A stretch of DNA of 64,000 bases from assembly GCF_001690355.1 (NCBI RefSeq), contig NZ_LZHG01000022.1:33101-97100 (forward strand), read 5' to 3'. Below, piece after piece: positions 1-11,006 of this stretch. The translations under genes and the position numbers were made by a program. This DNA comes from Gilliamella sp. Choc4-2 (lineage in GTDB: Bacteria > Pseudomonadota > Gammaproteobacteria > Enterobacterales > Orbaceae). The notes beneath the pieces were generated by a model. That model ran no database searches. It was not told where the DNA came from and was given only the letters and a program-made list of their open reading frames with translations. Numbering within the stretch: the stretch's first letter is position 1; each line of letters opens with the position of its first letter.

Positions 1-1337
1 GTTTGCGTGATTGGGGTGTTTCGCGTCAGCGTTATTGGGGTGCACCAATTCCAATGGTGACGCTTGAAGATGGTACAACTGTACCAACACCAGAAGAACA
101 ATTACCAGTTATTTTACCTGAAAATGTTGAAATGAATGGTATTACAAGTCCAATTAAGGCAGATCCTAACTGGGCTAAGACAACCGTTAACGGTCAACCT
201 GCACTACGTGAAACTGATACGTTTGATACCTTTATGGAATCTTCTTGGTATTATGCTCGTTACACTTGTCCAAACTACGACAAAGGTATGTTAGACGAAA
301 AAGCGGCAAACTATTGGTTACCTGTTGATCAGTATGTAGGTGGTATTGAACATGCCATTATGCATTTACTTTATTTTAGATTTTTCCATAAATTAATGCG
401 TGATTTTGGTTTGGTATCGTCAGACGAACCAGCAAAACGTTTACTATGCCAAGGTATGGTGTTAGCCGATGCATTTTATTACACCAGCCCAACAAATGAA
501 CGCATTTGGGTTTCGCCAACTGAAGTCACTATTGAACGTGATGATAAAGGCCGAATTGCTAAGGCTGTTGATAGTCATGGCAATGAGCTAGTTCATGCTG
601 GTATGACTAAAATGTCAAAATCAAAAAATAATGGCATCGATCCGCAAGAAATGGTTGAAAAATATGGTGCTGATACCGTTCGATTGTTTATGATGTTTGC
701 GTCTCCTGCTGATATGACACTAGAATGGCAAGAATCAGGCGTTGAAGGTGCAAATCGATTTATTAAACGTGTATGGCGTTTAGTTTATGAACATACCCAA
801 AAAGGTGTTGCTGCAAAACTAGACGTCACAGCTCTAGGTAGTGAACAAAAGTCATTACGCCGTGAGCTACATAAAACTATTGCTAAAGTCAGTGATGATA
901 TCGGTCGTCGCCAAACATTTAATACTGCTATTGCCGCTGTGATGGAATTTATGAATCGCTTACAAAAAGCACCTCAAGAAACTGAGCAAGATCGCGCTCT
1001 AATGAGTGAAGCTTTAAATGCAATTGTTCGATTACTTTATCCTATGATGCCACACGCTTGCTTTGTTATGTGGCAAGCTCTAGGTCACAACGAATCGATT
1101 GATAATGCAACTTGGCCTATTGCTGATCAATCAGCAGTGATTGAGGACGAGAAGCTCATTGTTGTACAAATCAATGGCAAAGTCCGTGGTAAATTTATTG
1201 TGCCCGCTGATGCCGATCAAGATTTTGTTGTGTCACAAGCAAAACAAGAGCCTAACATCCAAAAATATTTGAGTGATGTTGCCATTCGTAAAGTTATTTA
1301 TGTACCAGGTAAATTGTTAAATCTTGTTGTCGGTTGA
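1..1337 (+). CDS. leuS: Leucyl-tRNA synthetase, C-terminal part (5' end outside window)
   Basis: Class I aminoacyl-tRNA synthetase that charges tRNA-Leu in the cytosol. About 445 residues are visible, matching roughly the second half of the ~860-residue E. coli enzyme. The reading frame is open at base 1, so the TTG at base 3 is an internal Leu codon and not a start. The visible part begins near the conserved [14 protein letters not shown] stretch, has the KMSKS ATP-binding loop at visible residues 203-207, then the helical anticodon-binding domain, and ends with [15 protein letters not shown] as in E. coli. It is followed 35 bases later by lptE, the usual leuS-lptE-holA-nadD order. Identification is certain; only the 5' truncation by the window limits it. 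Confidence 0.98.
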   Translation, partial: LRDWGVSRQRYWGAPIPMVTLEDGTTVPTPEEQLPVILPENVEMNGITSPIKADPNWAKTTVNGQPALRETDTFDTFMESSWYYARYTCPNYDKGMLDEKAANYWLPVDQYVGGIEHAIMHLLYFRFFHKLMRDFGLVSSDEPAKRLLCQGMVLADAFYYTSPTNERIWVSPTEVTIERDDKGRIAKAVDSHGNELVHAGMTKMSKSKNNGIDPQEMVEKYGADTVRLFMMFASPADMTLEWQESGVEGANRFIKRVWRLVYEHTQKGVAAKLDVTALGSEQKSLRRELHKTIAKVSDDIGRRQTFNTAIAAVMEFMNRLQKAPQETEQDRALMSEALNAIVRLLYPMMPHACFVMWQALGHNESIDNATWPIADQSAVIEDEKLIVVQINGKVRGKFIVPADADQDFVVSQAKQEPNIQKYLSDVAIRKVIYVPGKLLNLVVG

Positions 1338-1372
1338 TATTGTTGAATAATCAAAATTTGATGGTAATACTT

Positions 1373-1858
1373 ATGAAAAAATATATAGCCTTACTTATGT
1401 TAATTACAATATCACTAACTGGTTGTGGATTTCATTTACAATATGATACGGAAATACCAGAGCGATTCAAAACGATGTCTTTCACAAGTAATGACCCTTA
1501 TGGTAAATTATCAAGAAATATTAAAGAGATCTTACGTGATAATAAAGTTACATTAGTAAATGATAATAAATCACCAACTCTAAGAGTAATTAGAGACGAT
1601 ATTGAACGTAACACCATTTCAATTTATCAAGATGGAAAAGCGGCTGAATATCAATTAGTGTTAATTGTTCAAGCTCAAGCAGTTATTGCTGGAAAGCAAA
1701 CTTATCCTCTGAATGTTCGCGTATTCCGTACTTTCTTTGATAATCCATCTACCGCTTTAGCTAAAACAGCAGAGCAAAATTTAATTGAAGATGAAATGTA
1801 TGAACAAGCAGCTAAACAGATTATTCGTAAATTAAAAGCTGTTGATGCTGTAAATTAA
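1373..1858 (+). CDS. lptE: LPS-assembly lipoprotein LptE
   Basis: Outer-membrane lipoprotein that plugs the LptD barrel and helps insert lipopolysaccharide into the outer leaflet. I chose the ATG at 1373 because it gives a classic lipoprotein signal: a charged MKK start, a hydrophobic core and an LTGC lipobox with the lipidated Cys about 18 residues in. An in-frame TTG further upstream overlaps the leuS stop and would bury this signal. The mature part starts GFHLQYD, as LptE proteins do, and the protein is about 161 residues. Its position between leuS and holA is the conserved enterobacterial one. Paralogue confusion is unlikely. Confidence 0.93.
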   Translation: MKKYIALLMLITISLTGCGFHLQYDTEIPERFKTMSFTSNDPYGKLSRNIKEILRDNKVTLVNDNKSPTLRVIRDDIERNTISIYQDGKAAEYQLVLIVQAQAVIAGKQTYPLNVRVFRTFFDNPSTALAKTAEQNLIEDEMYEQAAKQIIRKLKAVDAVN

Positions 1859-1866
1859 AATTCGTC

Positions 1867-2871
1867 ATGATAAAAATTAGTGCTGATCAGATTAGCCGTA
1901 ACTTAGGATCGTCCTATTATTTATTATTAGGTAGCGATCCTTATTTACAGTATTATGCTCAAACGCAACTAAAGGATGCTTTTAAAAAATTAGGCTTCGA
2001 TGAGCAACTTGATTTCAATATTAATAATCAAACTGATTGGGCTAATATCTACGATAGCTGTCAGGCAATGAGTCTTTTTTCTTCAAAAACTCTTATTTGC
2101 CTCGACGTGGGTGAGGGAGGATTAAATGCTGGTATAACAACCAGACTTAATACATTAAGTGAAGTTTTAGCGCCAGATGTTGCATTAATAATTTGTTTAA
2201 ATAAAATTACTAAATTACAAGAAAATGCCAATTGGTACAAAACATTATCTAACAAATTAGTAATTGTCAATTGCACAACGCCCGATACTTTACAACTACC
2301 ACAATGGATTAAAAACCATCTACAACAAAAGCAAATAACTATTGAGTCAGAAGCTATAGAATTGCTTTGTTATTATTATGAAGGAAATCTGCTTGCATTA
2401 ACACAAACCATAGAACAATTAAACCTGCTTTATCCGAACCAAACTATTACTTATAATTTGGCTGAAAATAATATTAATGATTCCTCAATTTTTACAGCTT
2501 ATCATTTGATAGATGCAATGGTTTCGCTTAAGACTAAACGTACAACCCATATTTTACAACAATTAAAAATAAATGATTTTGAGCCGTTAATTTTGTTACG
2601 AATTATTCAACGTGAGCTAATATTGATAATTAATTTAAAAAAAGCATTACGGCAAAAATCCTTAAAACAGGTTTTTGATGAATATAAAATTTGGCAGCAT
2701 AAAAGAACGATTTATGCCAATTATCTAAACCGTTTTGATATTAAAAATTTATTTAATTTGCTAGCCAAACTAACCGAAATTGAAATCAGTTTAAAATATG
2801 ATAATCAAATACAAATATGGAATGCAATGTCTAGTTTATCGATGCAATTTATGGGATTAGATAAATGTTGA
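1867..2871 (+). CDS. holA: DNA polymerase III subunit delta
   Basis: Delta subunit of the clamp loader, which opens the beta sliding clamp during loading onto DNA. The protein has 334 residues, near the 343 of E. coli. Conserved stretches include YLLLGSDPYL near the N terminus, the CQAMSLFSSKTL segment, and CYYYEGNLLALTQ in the middle, which matches E. coli CYCYEGNLLALAQ. It begins 8 bases after the lptE stop, and its last 7 bases overlap the start of nadD, so the genes are probably co-transcribed and coupled. Confidence 0.95.
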   Translation: MIKISADQISRNLGSSYYLLLGSDPYLQYYAQTQLKDAFKKLGFDEQLDFNINNQTDWANIYDSCQAMSLFSSKTLICLDVGEGGLNAGITTRLNTLSEVLAPDVALIICLNKITKLQENANWYKTLSNKLVIVNCTTPDTLQLPQWIKNHLQQKQITIESEAIELLCYYYEGNLLALTQTIEQLNLLYPNQTITYNLAENNINDSSIFTAYHLIDAMVSLKTKRTTHILQQLKINDFEPLILLRIIQRELILIINLKKALRQKSLKQVFDEYKIWQHKRTIYANYLNRFDIKNLFNLLAKLTEIEISLKYDNQIQIWNAMSSLSMQFMGLDKC

Positions 2872-3521
2872 CTGCATTATTAGGGGGGACTTTTGACCCA
2901 ATCCATTATGGGCATCTTCGCCCTGCTATTTCATTAGCTAATGAAGTTGGTTTAAAACAAATTCGCTTGTTACCTAATCATATTCCTCCTCATAAACCAC
3001 AACCAGAAGCCGATACTGAACAACGTTTAGCAATGTTAGCATTAGCTATTGAAGATTTACCTTTATTTGTATTAGATATAAGTGAGATCTTACCTGAAAC
3101 ATCAATACGCCCATCTTATACTGTTGAAACCCTACAAGCATGGCGATTCAAAAATGGTAACCAAAAACCGTTAGCGTTTATTATGGGGCAAGATTCATTA
3201 CTAGGATTACCAACTTGGCATAATTGGCAAACGTTGCTTGATTATTGTCATTTGTTAATTTGTCGCCGTCCTGGTTATGAGAACAAAACCAATAATGCAA
3301 AATTGCAACAATGGATTGATGCTCACCAGACCACCAATGTAAAAGATTTACACAATTCACTACATGGTTATATCTATTTTGCGAATACCCCGCTTGAAAA
3401 TGTTTCGGCAACAGAAATTAGACAAAATATAATCACTCAACAAAATTACAAAAATTTATTACCACCAAAAGTTTGGCAATATATCCATGAACAAGGACTC
3501 TATAATGCAAAGAAAAAATAG
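2865..3521 (+). CDS. nadD: Nicotinate-nucleotide adenylyltransferase
   Basis: Transfers AMP from ATP to nicotinate mononucleotide, giving deamido-NAD in NAD synthesis. Residues 7-17 carry the nucleotidyltransferase signature GGTFDPIHYGH, and the C-terminal VSATEIRQ stretch is the other family hallmark (ISSTxIR type). Length 218 matches the family. The ATG at 2865 lies inside holA, a 7-base overlap. In E. coli the next genes are cobC and rsfS; here infA follows after 227 bases, so the neighbourhood has been rearranged at this point. Confidence 0.96.
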   Translation: MLTALLGGTFDPIHYGHLRPAISLANEVGLKQIRLLPNHIPPHKPQPEADTEQRLAMLALAIEDLPLFVLDISEILPETSIRPSYTVETLQAWRFKNGNQKPLAFIMGQDSLLGLPTWHNWQTLLDYCHLLICRRPGYENKTNNAKLQQWIDAHQTTNVKDLHNSLHGYIYFANTPLENVSATEIRQNIITQQNYKNLLPPKVWQYIHEQGLYNAKKK

Positions 3522-3739
3522 AAATAGCTTTACATCTGAAAGTTTTTTCGGCATTATTTTGGCGCTGTATTTATATTTCTAAGTTCAGTTAATCTGTGTT
3601 TAAACTCTACATCAATCAGCCATGTAATAAAAAGCCAAAATGATTATTAGAAAAGTTTAATATATAACATTTCGCTCACTCAGTTTTAGTTGAAATTACA
3701 TTTAATGATTAGTAGATATTAATTTGTTTTTATTATTAA

Positions 3740-3967
<228 letters not shown>

Positions 3968-4040
3968 TAAGGTTATTAAACTTACTGATTTTTATCATTA
4001 AACCTTATAATGGGCTATTTTACTCTTCTTTAATAAAGCT

Positions 4041-4060
4041 CCGTCGACAAATGTCGACGG
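4041..4060. terminator. GC-rich hairpin between convergent infA and lysP
   Basis: A perfect 8-bp stem (CCGTCGAC / GTCGACGG) with an AAAT loop sits between the 3' ends of infA and lysP, in an otherwise AT-rich spacer. Neither side has a strong run of T, so it is not a textbook intrinsic terminator, but the position suits a bidirectional transcription end. Short CTCTT/AAGAG arms outside it may extend the pairing. Confidence 0.5.
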
Positions 4061-4089
4061 AAAAAGAGAAACTAAGTAATGAATGTTAA

Positions 4090-5532
4090 TTAATTTACTT
4101 TAGAAAAGTCCATTTGTTCATATTTAACCCACTTTGTCTTTTTCAAGAACTTATAACTAAAGTAAATTAGCAAAAATAATGGAATACCCACATAAGTCGC
4201 AATCACACTATTCCAATCAATGGTATCTTGCAAAAATGCTTCGTAATTTTGTCCTAGTGTAATAATTAAACATAGACCGAATGCAAATATTGGTCCAAAT
4301 GGAAAGCAACTTGAATAATAAGGTAAGTTGCTGACATCATACCCTTGGATTATATATCCTCTTCTAAAACGGTAATGACTAATAGCAATCCCAAGCCAAG
4401 CAATAAAACCGGTCATACCGGACATATTAAGTAGCCATAAGTAAACTTCTTGATCTTTAAACATTGAAGTTAAGAAACAAAGCATAGCAACAAAAGTTGT
4501 TGCAATTAGTGCCATCCGTGGAACACCTGATAAAGATAATTTTGCAAAGATTTTTGGTGCTTTTCCTTCTTTCGCTAATGCATACAACATTCTGGTTGAA
4601 GCATATAGTCCTGAGTTTCCAGCGGATAAAACAGAAGTTAAGATAACAGCATTCATTAATGTAGCAGCAGATAATAATCCTGCATGTTGGAATACTAACG
4701 TAAATGGACTAACACTAATATCTGTTTCATCATTACGTAGTAAATTGGGATCGGTATAAGGAATGATTAAACTTATTACCAAAATTGCGAAGATGTAAAA
4801 TAATAAAATACGCCAAAATACTTGTTTCATGGCTTTAGGGATGTTTTTTTCAGGATCTCTTGATTCACCTGCTGCAATACCGATTAATTCAGTACCTTGG
4901 AATGAGAATCCTACGACCATTGCAACACCAATCATTGATGAGAATCCACCTACAAATGGCGCTTCACCAATTTTCCAGTTATGCCAACCTGCACCTTCAG
5001 CTCCGTTTAAAATGCCAATAATCATCAATAACCCGATGATAATAAAGATAATCACGGTGACTACTTTTATCAATGAAAACCAAAATTCTGCTTCACCAAA
5101 GCCTTTAACGGAAATATAATTTAAACCAAAGATAATACTTAAAAATAGTAAACTCCAAAGCCAACTATAATTACCCGAATCTATCCAATAGGAAATAACC
5201 AGCTGCGCCGCTACCAAATCAACAGCTACAGTGATAGCCCAGTTGTACCAGTAATTCCAACCAATAGCAAAACCAAATGCCTCATCAACATAACGTGCAC
5301 CATAAGTAGCAAATGTCCCTGATACTGGTAAATAAGCAGCCAGTTCACCGAGACTGGTCATTAAAAAATAAACCATCAGACCTATGATAGCATATGAAAT
5401 TAATGCTCCACCAGGACCTGCTTGAGCAACTGTCGCACCTGATGCAACAAATAACCCTGTACCGATTGAGCCGCCAATAGCAATCATTGCCAGATGACGT
5501 GCTTTTAAATCTCGTTTTAATTTTTTCTTCAT
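4090..5532 (-). CDS. lysP: Lysine-specific amino-acid permease
   Basis: Inner-membrane proton-coupled L-lysine importer of the APC superfamily; in E. coli LysP also acts as a co-sensor for CadC. The protein closely follows E. coli LysP throughout: LKARHLAMIAIGGSIGTGLF at the first helix, GWNYWYNWAITVAVDLVAAQ, GFSFQGTELIGIAAGES and SISPFTLVF-type segments. About 12 membrane helices are expected. I chose the ATG at 5532 (MKKKLKRDLKARH), preceded by AAGAAG. A longer in-frame start at 5598 would add 22 residues with no counterpart in the family and would cross a palindrome that looks regulatory. The gene is convergent with infA. Confidence 0.92.
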   Translation of the reverse strand: MKKKLKRDLKARHLAMIAIGGSIGTGLFVASGATVAQAGPGGALISYAIIGLMVYFLMTSLGELAAYLPVSGTFATYGARYVDEAFGFAIGWNYWYNWAITVAVDLVAAQLVISYWIDSGNYSWLWSLLFLSIIFGLNYISVKGFGEAEFWFSLIKVVTVIIFIIIGLLMIIGILNGAEGAGWHNWKIGEAPFVGGFSSMIGVAMVVGFSFQGTELIGIAAGESRDPEKNIPKAMKQVFWRILLFYIFAILVISLIIPYTDPNLLRNDETDISVSPFTLVFQHAGLLSAATLMNAVILTSVLSAGNSGLYASTRMLYALAKEGKAPKIFAKLSLSGVPRMALIATTFVAMLCFLTSMFKDQEVYLWLLNMSGMTGFIAWLGIAISHYRFRRGYIIQGYDVSNLPYYSSCFPFGPIFAFGLCLIITLGQNYEAFLQDTIDWNSVIATYVGIPLFLLIYFSYKFLKKTKWVKYEQMDFSKVN

Positions 5533-5572
5533 ATCAATATTCTTCTTGACTAAAAGCGTAAACTTAATAAGA

Positions 5573-5589
5573 CATGAATTAAATTCATG
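5573..5589. promoter_or_regulatory. Inverted repeat upstream of lysP
   Basis: CATGAATTAAATTCATG is a perfect 8-bp dyad around one central base, 41-57 bases before the chosen lysP start. It contains TGAAT and ATTCA arms like an ArgR half-site pair, but the arms are 3 bases apart instead of the usual 4 of the E. coli ARG box. It may be an operator or an RNA hairpin in the leader. Confidence 0.4.
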
Positions 5590-5756
5590 CTTCATCAATA
5601 TTTAATTATTCAACAAATCAATAATAGTGAAACCTATTTTGTTGATTATAATTTTTTATTATCAAGTAATAAAATGCTGTGAAGTTTATCAAAAAAAAAA
5701 CAGTGAGAGATAAATAATTCTAATAATTAAACTGATTTGTTAAATAGAAGCAATAC

Positions 5757-5950
5757 TTATACGCTATTTACCTGTTCTAATTGGGTTAAATAATCCATGG
5801 TTTGGGAACGATTATTTCCGCACATTTTTAAACAGAGTGTTAATAGACCACAAACAATCGGTATTGAAGCTTGCACAAACAAAGCACATTTAAAGTCTTT
5901 GCCAAAATGTATACTAGGTTCGCCAACGAGTTTACCAGAGATGTAGGATG
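5757..5950 (-). pseudogene. Remnant of a membrane transporter C-terminus
   Basis: Reading the minus strand from an in-frame stop at about 5951 to a TAA at 5757-5759 gives about 64 residues with no suitable start. They comprise ISSYISGKLVGEPSIHFGKD, a hydrophobic helix CALFVQASIPIVCGLLTLCL, and a charged tail ending LTQLEQVNSV. One transmembrane helix with a short cytoplasmic tail is what the end of an MFS or POT-type carrier looks like. No upstream part of such a gene is found in any frame, so I call it a leftover of a deleted transporter gene. The family is not determined. Confidence 0.45.
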
Positions 5951-6128
5951 AAATTTAAGGTACAATACAGCATACACCGCAATTTTTTCTACATTTAAAT
6001 AAATCGGTCATGGCTTTCATCTATTTTAAGAATCTTTGATAAATTTTGATGGTGACAATAGCAAGTTAGCGGTAAAATAACAGGTTAATTTTTTTAACTA
6101 CATTTTTATTAATTGTGAAAAAACTATT

Positions 6129-6701
6129 ATGGCTAAAGCAAATGAAATAAAACGTGGCGATGCGGTCACATATAATGGCAAATTATTAATCGTTAAAGAT
6201 ATCGACGTTCAAAGTCCAAGCGCACGGGGCGCTAGTACACTTTATAAAATGCGTTTTACCGATGTAAAAAATGGTGGAAAAGTTGAAGAACGCTTTAAAG
6301 GTGATGATATCCTTGAAACAATTGAACTATCCCGCCGACCTGTTAGTTTTTCGTATATTGATGGTGATGAATATGTGTTTATGGATAATGAGGATTTTAC
6401 TCCTTATATATTCAAAAAAGAACAAATTGAAGATGAGTTATTGTTTATCCCTGAAGGTGGTATGAATGGTATTCAAGTGCTAATGGCTGATGGTGAAGTT
6501 CTTGCCTTGGAATTGCCACAGACTGTTGAACTTGATATTATCGAAACCTCTCCAAGTATTAAAGGCGCTTCAGCAAGTGCACGAACCAAGCCTGCAACCT
6601 TATCAACAGGGCTTGTTATTCAGGTTCCTGAATATATTGATAACCACGAAAAAGTCAAAGTTCATATTGCTGAACGTCGTTACATGAGCCGTGCCGAATA
6701 A
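6129..6701 (+). CDS. yeiP: Elongation factor P-like protein EfpL (YeiP)
   Basis: EF-P paralogue that enters the ribosomal E site and relieves stalling at proline-containing and related sequences. The 190 residues equal the E. coli YeiP length and align end to end ([58 protein letters not shown]). The loop that carries the modified Lys in EF-P here reads SPSARGAS, with Arg33 at the tip; this marks EfpL and separates it from true EF-P, which is not in this window. ttcA follows after about 14 bases and may share its transcript. Confidence 0.95.
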   Translation: MAKANEIKRGDAVTYNGKLLIVKDIDVQSPSARGASTLYKMRFTDVKNGGKVEERFKGDDILETIELSRRPVSFSYIDGDEYVFMDNEDFTPYIFKKEQIEDELLFIPEGGMNGIQVLMADGEVLALELPQTVELDIIETSPSIKGASASARTKPATLSTGLVIQVPEYIDNHEKVKVHIAERRYMSRAE

Positions 6702-6715
6702 CCAATAAAATTGTG

Positions 6716-7612
6716 ATGAATACATATAATCAAAATAAACTACATAAACGATTGCGTCGCTTAACTGGCGAGGCAATCTCTGACTTTAATATGATCGAAG
6801 AAGGCGATCGTATTATGGTTTGCTTATCAGGTGGTAAAGATAGTTATACTTTACTTGATATTCTTATCAACTTAAAAATCAGTGCACCAGTATATTTTGA
6901 TCTAATAGCAGTTAACTTAGATCAAAAACAACCGGGATTTCCTGAACATGTATTGCCTGAATATCTAAACTCTTTAGGCATTAAATATAAAATCGTGCAA
7001 GAAAACACCTACGGTATTGTCAAGGATAAAATCCCGGAAGGAAAAACAACTTGCTCGCTTTGTTCACGACTACGCCGTGGCATTTTATATCGCACAGCGA
7101 CCGAACTTGGTGCAACAAAAATTGCCCTTGGCCATCATCGAGATGATATTTTAGAAACACTATTTTTAAATATGTTTTATGGTGGCAAACTCAAAGCAAT
7201 GCCGCCAAAGCTAATGAATGATTCAGGTGAACATATCATTATCCGACCACTAGCTTATTGCAAAGAAAAAGATATCGCCAAATACGCTGAAATTAAACAG
7301 TTTCCGATTATTCCTTGTAATCTTTGTGGTTCACAACCAAATCTGCAAAGACAAGTGATTAAAGAGATGCTAAATGAATGGGATAAAAAATACCCAGGGC
7401 GTATTGAGACCATGTTTCGTGCAACACAAAATATCACCCTATCTCATCTGTGTGATACCAATTTGTTTGATTTCAAAGGAATTAAAAAAGGTGATCTTGC
7501 CGTTAATGGTGGCGATATTGCTTTTGACCGCGAAGATATCAAACCGATTATAGGCTTTGATAGTTCAGATCTTGAAGATCAAGATTTGATTTTATGGAAA
7601 GAAGTTAAATAA
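6716..7612 (+). CDS. ttcA: tRNA 2-thiocytidine-32 synthetase TtcA
   Basis: Iron-sulfur enzyme that thiolates cytidine 32 of tRNA. The PP-loop SGGKDS is at residues 38-43. Two CxxC pairs, CSLC (113-116) and CNLC (201-204), supply cysteines for the 4Fe-4S cluster. I prefer the ATG at 6716 to the GTG directly before it. Length (298) is near the E. coli 311. A strong hairpin terminator follows 20 bases downstream and is shared with the convergent glnE. Confidence 0.96.
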   Translation: MNTYNQNKLHKRLRRLTGEAISDFNMIEEGDRIMVCLSGGKDSYTLLDILINLKISAPVYFDLIAVNLDQKQPGFPEHVLPEYLNSLGIKYKIVQENTYGIVKDKIPEGKTTCSLCSRLRRGILYRTATELGATKIALGHHRDDILETLFLNMFYGGKLKAMPPKLMNDSGEHIIIRPLAYCKEKDIAKYAEIKQFPIIPCNLCGSQPNLQRQVIKEMLNEWDKKYPGRIETMFRATQNITLSHLCDTNLFDFKGIKKGDLAVNGGDIAFDREDIKPIIGFDSSDLEDQDLILWKEVK

Positions 7613-7631
7613 TTAAGCTAGTTAAAATATT

Positions 7632-7658
7632 AAAAACGCCGTTCTAGTCGGCGTTTTT
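7632..7658. terminator. Bidirectional terminator ttcA / glnE
   Basis: A 10-bp perfect stem AAAAACGCCG / CGGCGTTTTT with a 7-base loop, flanked by A and T runs so that it works on both strands. It lies between the 3' ends of ttcA (+) and glnE (-). Confidence 0.9.
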
Positions 7659-7665
7659 AATACTA

Positions 7666-10509
7666 TTATTTCAGCCACTTTTGCCAACTTTGATTGACTA
7701 TTTCTGTTTCTTGCTTAAACTGCGCGCTATCCACCGTACTTGGTAATAATTGCAACGCAAGTTGATGGATTTTATTACGCATATCAATATAAGCTTGCGT
7801 TAGTTGCTGTGCTTCGTGGCTATCGATAATGTGATATTTTGTTGCGAGTTCTAAGATACGAACATTATCGCTCCATTGAGTCATTTGGGGATGCTGGTAA
7901 GCATAATTAAGTACCAAATATTGTGATAAAAATTCAATATCACCAATTCCACCCTTATCAATTTTTAAGTTAAATAAATTATCTTGAGTGCTACCGAGGT
8001 GTGATCGCATTTTTTCACGCATTTCACGTACTTCTTTTTTTAATACAACTTCATCACGCTTTTTACAAAGTACATTATGACGAATTTGATTAAAACGATC
8101 GATTAATTCGGCTTCACCATATACGGCTCTGGCTCGTACTAAAGCTTGATGTTCCCATGTCCAAGCTTCATTTATTTGGTAATCTTCGAACGAATCTAAA
8201 CTACAAGCAAGAAGCCCTGCATCGCCTTGAGGACGAAGTCTTACATCAACTTCATATAAAATACCAAAGCTAGTGCGTACATTAAATAAATGAATAATAC
8301 GTTGTACAAGGCGCAAATAAAATTGACGGCTATCGATCTGCTTGTCACCATCAGTGACGCTATTAACAGGACAATCATGTAAAAAAACCAGATCAAGATC
8401 TGAACCATAACCCAATTCCCAACCGCCTAATTTACCATAGCCAATCACAACTAAACCTTTATGGTTATCAGCCAAATGATCAGGCTTGCCATAACGAGCA
8501 ATCATTTGATTCCATGCCATTTGTACGACAAAATCTAACAAAGATTCGGCCACATAAGTTAGATGATCGCTAATTTTCATAGTAGTTAATACATGCTCAA
8601 CATCGGCGGCAGCGATATGCAGTAATTGCATCTGCTTAAATTGACGTAAAGCTTCAAGTTGTTGTTCTTCGTCATCCACTGCAATGCGCAGTAAATATTG
8701 ATAAAGTTGGCTTTTATATTCATTTGGGGCAATCGTCTGATAAAGCGAATTGATATCAATAAGCTCATCTAACAGTATAGGATAATGAGCCAGTTGATCG
8801 CTAATCATTGACGAAGCACTACATAAGCGAATTAATTGCTTCAAAGCGGTTGGATATTCAAGTAACAGTTCTAAATAAGTAGTACGACTAACAATATTAA
8901 CAAGTAACGGCAAAATTCTTGATAACACTATTGTTACTTGCTTTTCACTACAGATAGATTCTAATAAACGTGGCATTAATTGATCGAGTATTTCACGCCC
9001 CCGTACACCAATTGTACGTTTACCAATATCATCACGAAATTGTATTAGCATTTGATGGATCTGTGCGATTTGTGTTTCTGAATAATTGGGTAGCACTGAG
9101 CTAACATCACTTATTTGAAGATCTGGCACCCAAAGATCGTCAAATTGATCATTATAACACTTGGTTTTCGAAACAGATTCTGATTCGTTTTCGCCAATAA
9201 GTTCATTAAAAATTTGGCGATTACATTGCATTCGTACTGATAATTCTTGTTCAAAATCATACCAATGATTAAACCCCATGCTTGTCGCTAAACGGGCTTG
9301 GTCCAGTACATTATCTGGCAAGGCTTGGGTCTGTTCATCGGCAATAGCTTGTAGAAGATTTTCACAACGACGTAAAAACAGGTAATTTTCTCGTAATAGC
9401 GATACTTCATTCGATGCAAGTAGAGATTCTTGTTCAATCACATTAAGTGCATTTAATAACGAACGAGTTTGCAATCCCACTACTCGCCCACCACGAATAA
9501 GCTGAAAAACTTGTACAATAAACTCTATTTCACGAATCCCACCAGCGCCAAGCTTGATGTTATTTTTTAAACCACGACGACGCACTTCACGTTCAATCAT
9601 GCTTTTCATATTACGCAATGATTGTAAAACACTAAAATCAATATAACGACGATAGACAAAAGGCTTCAACATTTGATACAGTTCGCCTACATAAGGGGCG
9701 TGTTGATCACCAAGAACTTTGGCTTTAACCATAGCATAACGTTCCCAATCTCGACCTTGCTCTTGATAATAATCTTCCATAGAAGAAAAGCTCAGGACTA
9801 AAGGTCCCCCATCACCAAGCGGGCGTAAACGCATATCCACACGATACACAAAACCATCTTCGGTAATTTGATCTAGTGCTTTAATTAAGCGTTGGCCTAA
9901 TCGGGTAAAAAAGACAGCATTATCTAATTCTCGCCGACCATCTTTTGTTTGCCCATGCTCTGGATAAGTAAAAATCAAATCAATATCGGACGAAAAGTTC
10001 AGCTCCCCACCGCCCAATTTACCCATACCTAAAATCAGTAGTGGCTGCGCCTGACCTTGAGCATTACAAGGTGTTCCCCACTCTTTGCAACTAAGCTCAT
10101 AAAGCCAATTGCGAGCAGTAACAATAATCACCTCGGCTAGTTCGGTCAGTTGCAATAAAAGCTGCTCATCATGACTTATTTTAGCTAATTGTGACCATGC
10201 AAGGCGCACTAACATAAAATGCCGAAATAGCCTAAGATTTTTCATAAAAATAGCTTCATCGGTCACATTTGCCAATTGTTCATCTAGCCAAGATTGATAA
10301 AATTTCCTTTCATCGGCTTGCGGTGGTTTTTTTACTATGTCAGCAAACCAACTAGGGAACCGACAAAACGCATCTACTAAAAAGTCACTTTGCACCAAAA
10401 TATCAAGGTGAGCTTGCACTTGAGTTAAGTTGTATTGATTAAGTTGATGGGTGACTTTTTGCTTTTGTTGTTCCAACAAAGAAGAAAATGACGAGTTAAA
10501 TTCTGACAT
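7666..10509 (-). CDS. glnE: Bifunctional glutamine synthetase adenylyltransferase / deadenylylase
   Basis: Adenylylates glutamine synthetase when nitrogen is plentiful and removes AMP when it is scarce, under control of PII. The 947 residues match the E. coli length (946). Two nucleotidyltransferase domains are visible: an N-terminal deadenylylase with [10 protein letters not shown] at residue 161 followed by SSDIDLIF, and a C-terminal adenylyltransferase near residue 690 with [10 protein letters not shown] followed by GSDLDLVF. Both Asp-x-Asp metal sites are intact. As in E. coli it lies downstream of ygiF on the same strand, but decayed ORFs separate the two here. Confidence 0.97.
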   Translation of the reverse strand: MSEFNSSFSSLLEQQKQKVTHQLNQYNLTQVQAHLDILVQSDFLVDAFCRFPSWFADIVKKPPQADERKFYQSWLDEQLANVTDEAIFMKNLRLFRHFMLVRLAWSQLAKISHDEQLLLQLTELAEVIIVTARNWLYELSCKEWGTPCNAQGQAQPLLILGMGKLGGGELNFSSDIDLIFTYPEHGQTKDGRRELDNAVFFTRLGQRLIKALDQITEDGFVYRVDMRLRPLGDGGPLVLSFSSMEDYYQEQGRDWERYAMVKAKVLGDQHAPYVGELYQMLKPFVYRRYIDFSVLQSLRNMKSMIEREVRRRGLKNNIKLGAGGIREIEFIVQVFQLIRGGRVVGLQTRSLLNALNVIEQESLLASNEVSLLRENYLFLRRCENLLQAIADEQTQALPDNVLDQARLATSMGFNHWYDFEQELSVRMQCNRQIFNELIGENESESVSKTKCYNDQFDDLWVPDLQISDVSSVLPNYSETQIAQIHQMLIQFRDDIGKRTIGVRGREILDQLMPRLLESICSEKQVTIVLSRILPLLVNIVSRTTYLELLLEYPTALKQLIRLCSASSMISDQLAHYPILLDELIDINSLYQTIAPNEYKSQLYQYLLRIAVDDEEQQLEALRQFKQMQLLHIAAADVEHVLTTMKISDHLTYVAESLLDFVVQMAWNQMIARYGKPDHLADNHKGLVVIGYGKLGGWELGYGSDLDLVFLHDCPVNSVTDGDKQIDSRQFYLRLVQRIIHLFNVRTSFGILYEVDVRLRPQGDAGLLACSLDSFEDYQINEAWTWEHQALVRARAVYGEAELIDRFNQIRHNVLCKKRDEVVLKKEVREMREKMRSHLGSTQDNLFNLKIDKGGIGDIEFLSQYLVLNYAYQHPQMTQWSDNVRILELATKYHIIDSHEAQQLTQAYIDMRNKIHQLALQLLPSTVDSAQFKQETEIVNQSWQKWLK

Positions 10510-10579
10510 AGGCTACTCTCTTAAAATTGATTTACAATAACAAAAATCAGTGATTGCTGATAAATAATTACATTTAAAC

Positions 10580-10984
10580 TTAAATATTTTGATGATTTTT
10601 ATCCATTTTACCAAATATTCGTTTAACCACTATTCTCACCAATACGCATCTTGAAATAAATAAAATTACTGCCATCATAAACCAAATAATTATTATTTCT
10701 AACTCACTTATTTTGCACCAATATTCTAAATAATGTGATAATGAAACACTAAATATTACTAATGCGATCAATAATAAACAATTTAATATAAAAATACCCA
10801 TTGAATTAAAGATGATCCTTCTTAAGGCTAAGGTCTCCGTTACACCAGTAAAACATCCTTTTAACAAAAAATAACCAAGCAAATTAGCAACAAGAAAGAG
10901 CAATTAGTACTATAAATAAACCTAAATGTATTTGTAGGCTCTTTTTTGAGTTAATGCATTGTCGTCCAGGCTATATCCACTCAT
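10580..10984 (-). pseudogene. Frameshifted small membrane protein
   Basis: The longest open piece (10580-10903) encodes 107 hydrophobic residues with about three membrane helices. It begins directly after a stop with only a TTG available, so it looks like the tail of a broken gene. A plausible real start is the ATG at 10984 (MSGYSLDDNALTQKRAYKYI). From it, continuing to the downstream piece needs at least two frame changes, near 10924 and 10898, through a bridging segment LGLFIVLIALS. I do not recognise the family. It lies between ygiF and glnE, where E. coli has nothing. Confidence 0.5.
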
Positions 10985-11006
10985 CAATACTGATTTAACA
11001 ATGCAA

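Noticed and set aside
3505..3582. 25-codon ORF overlapping the nadD end (MQRKNRNSFTSESFF...)
   Set aside because: Its hydrophobic end is suggestive of a small membrane protein, but it is too short and lacks a convincing ribosome-binding site.
5533..5756. Possible lysine riboswitch before lysP
   Set aside because: The leader is too short and AT-rich to form the multi-helix lysine aptamer; only the single dyad is seen.
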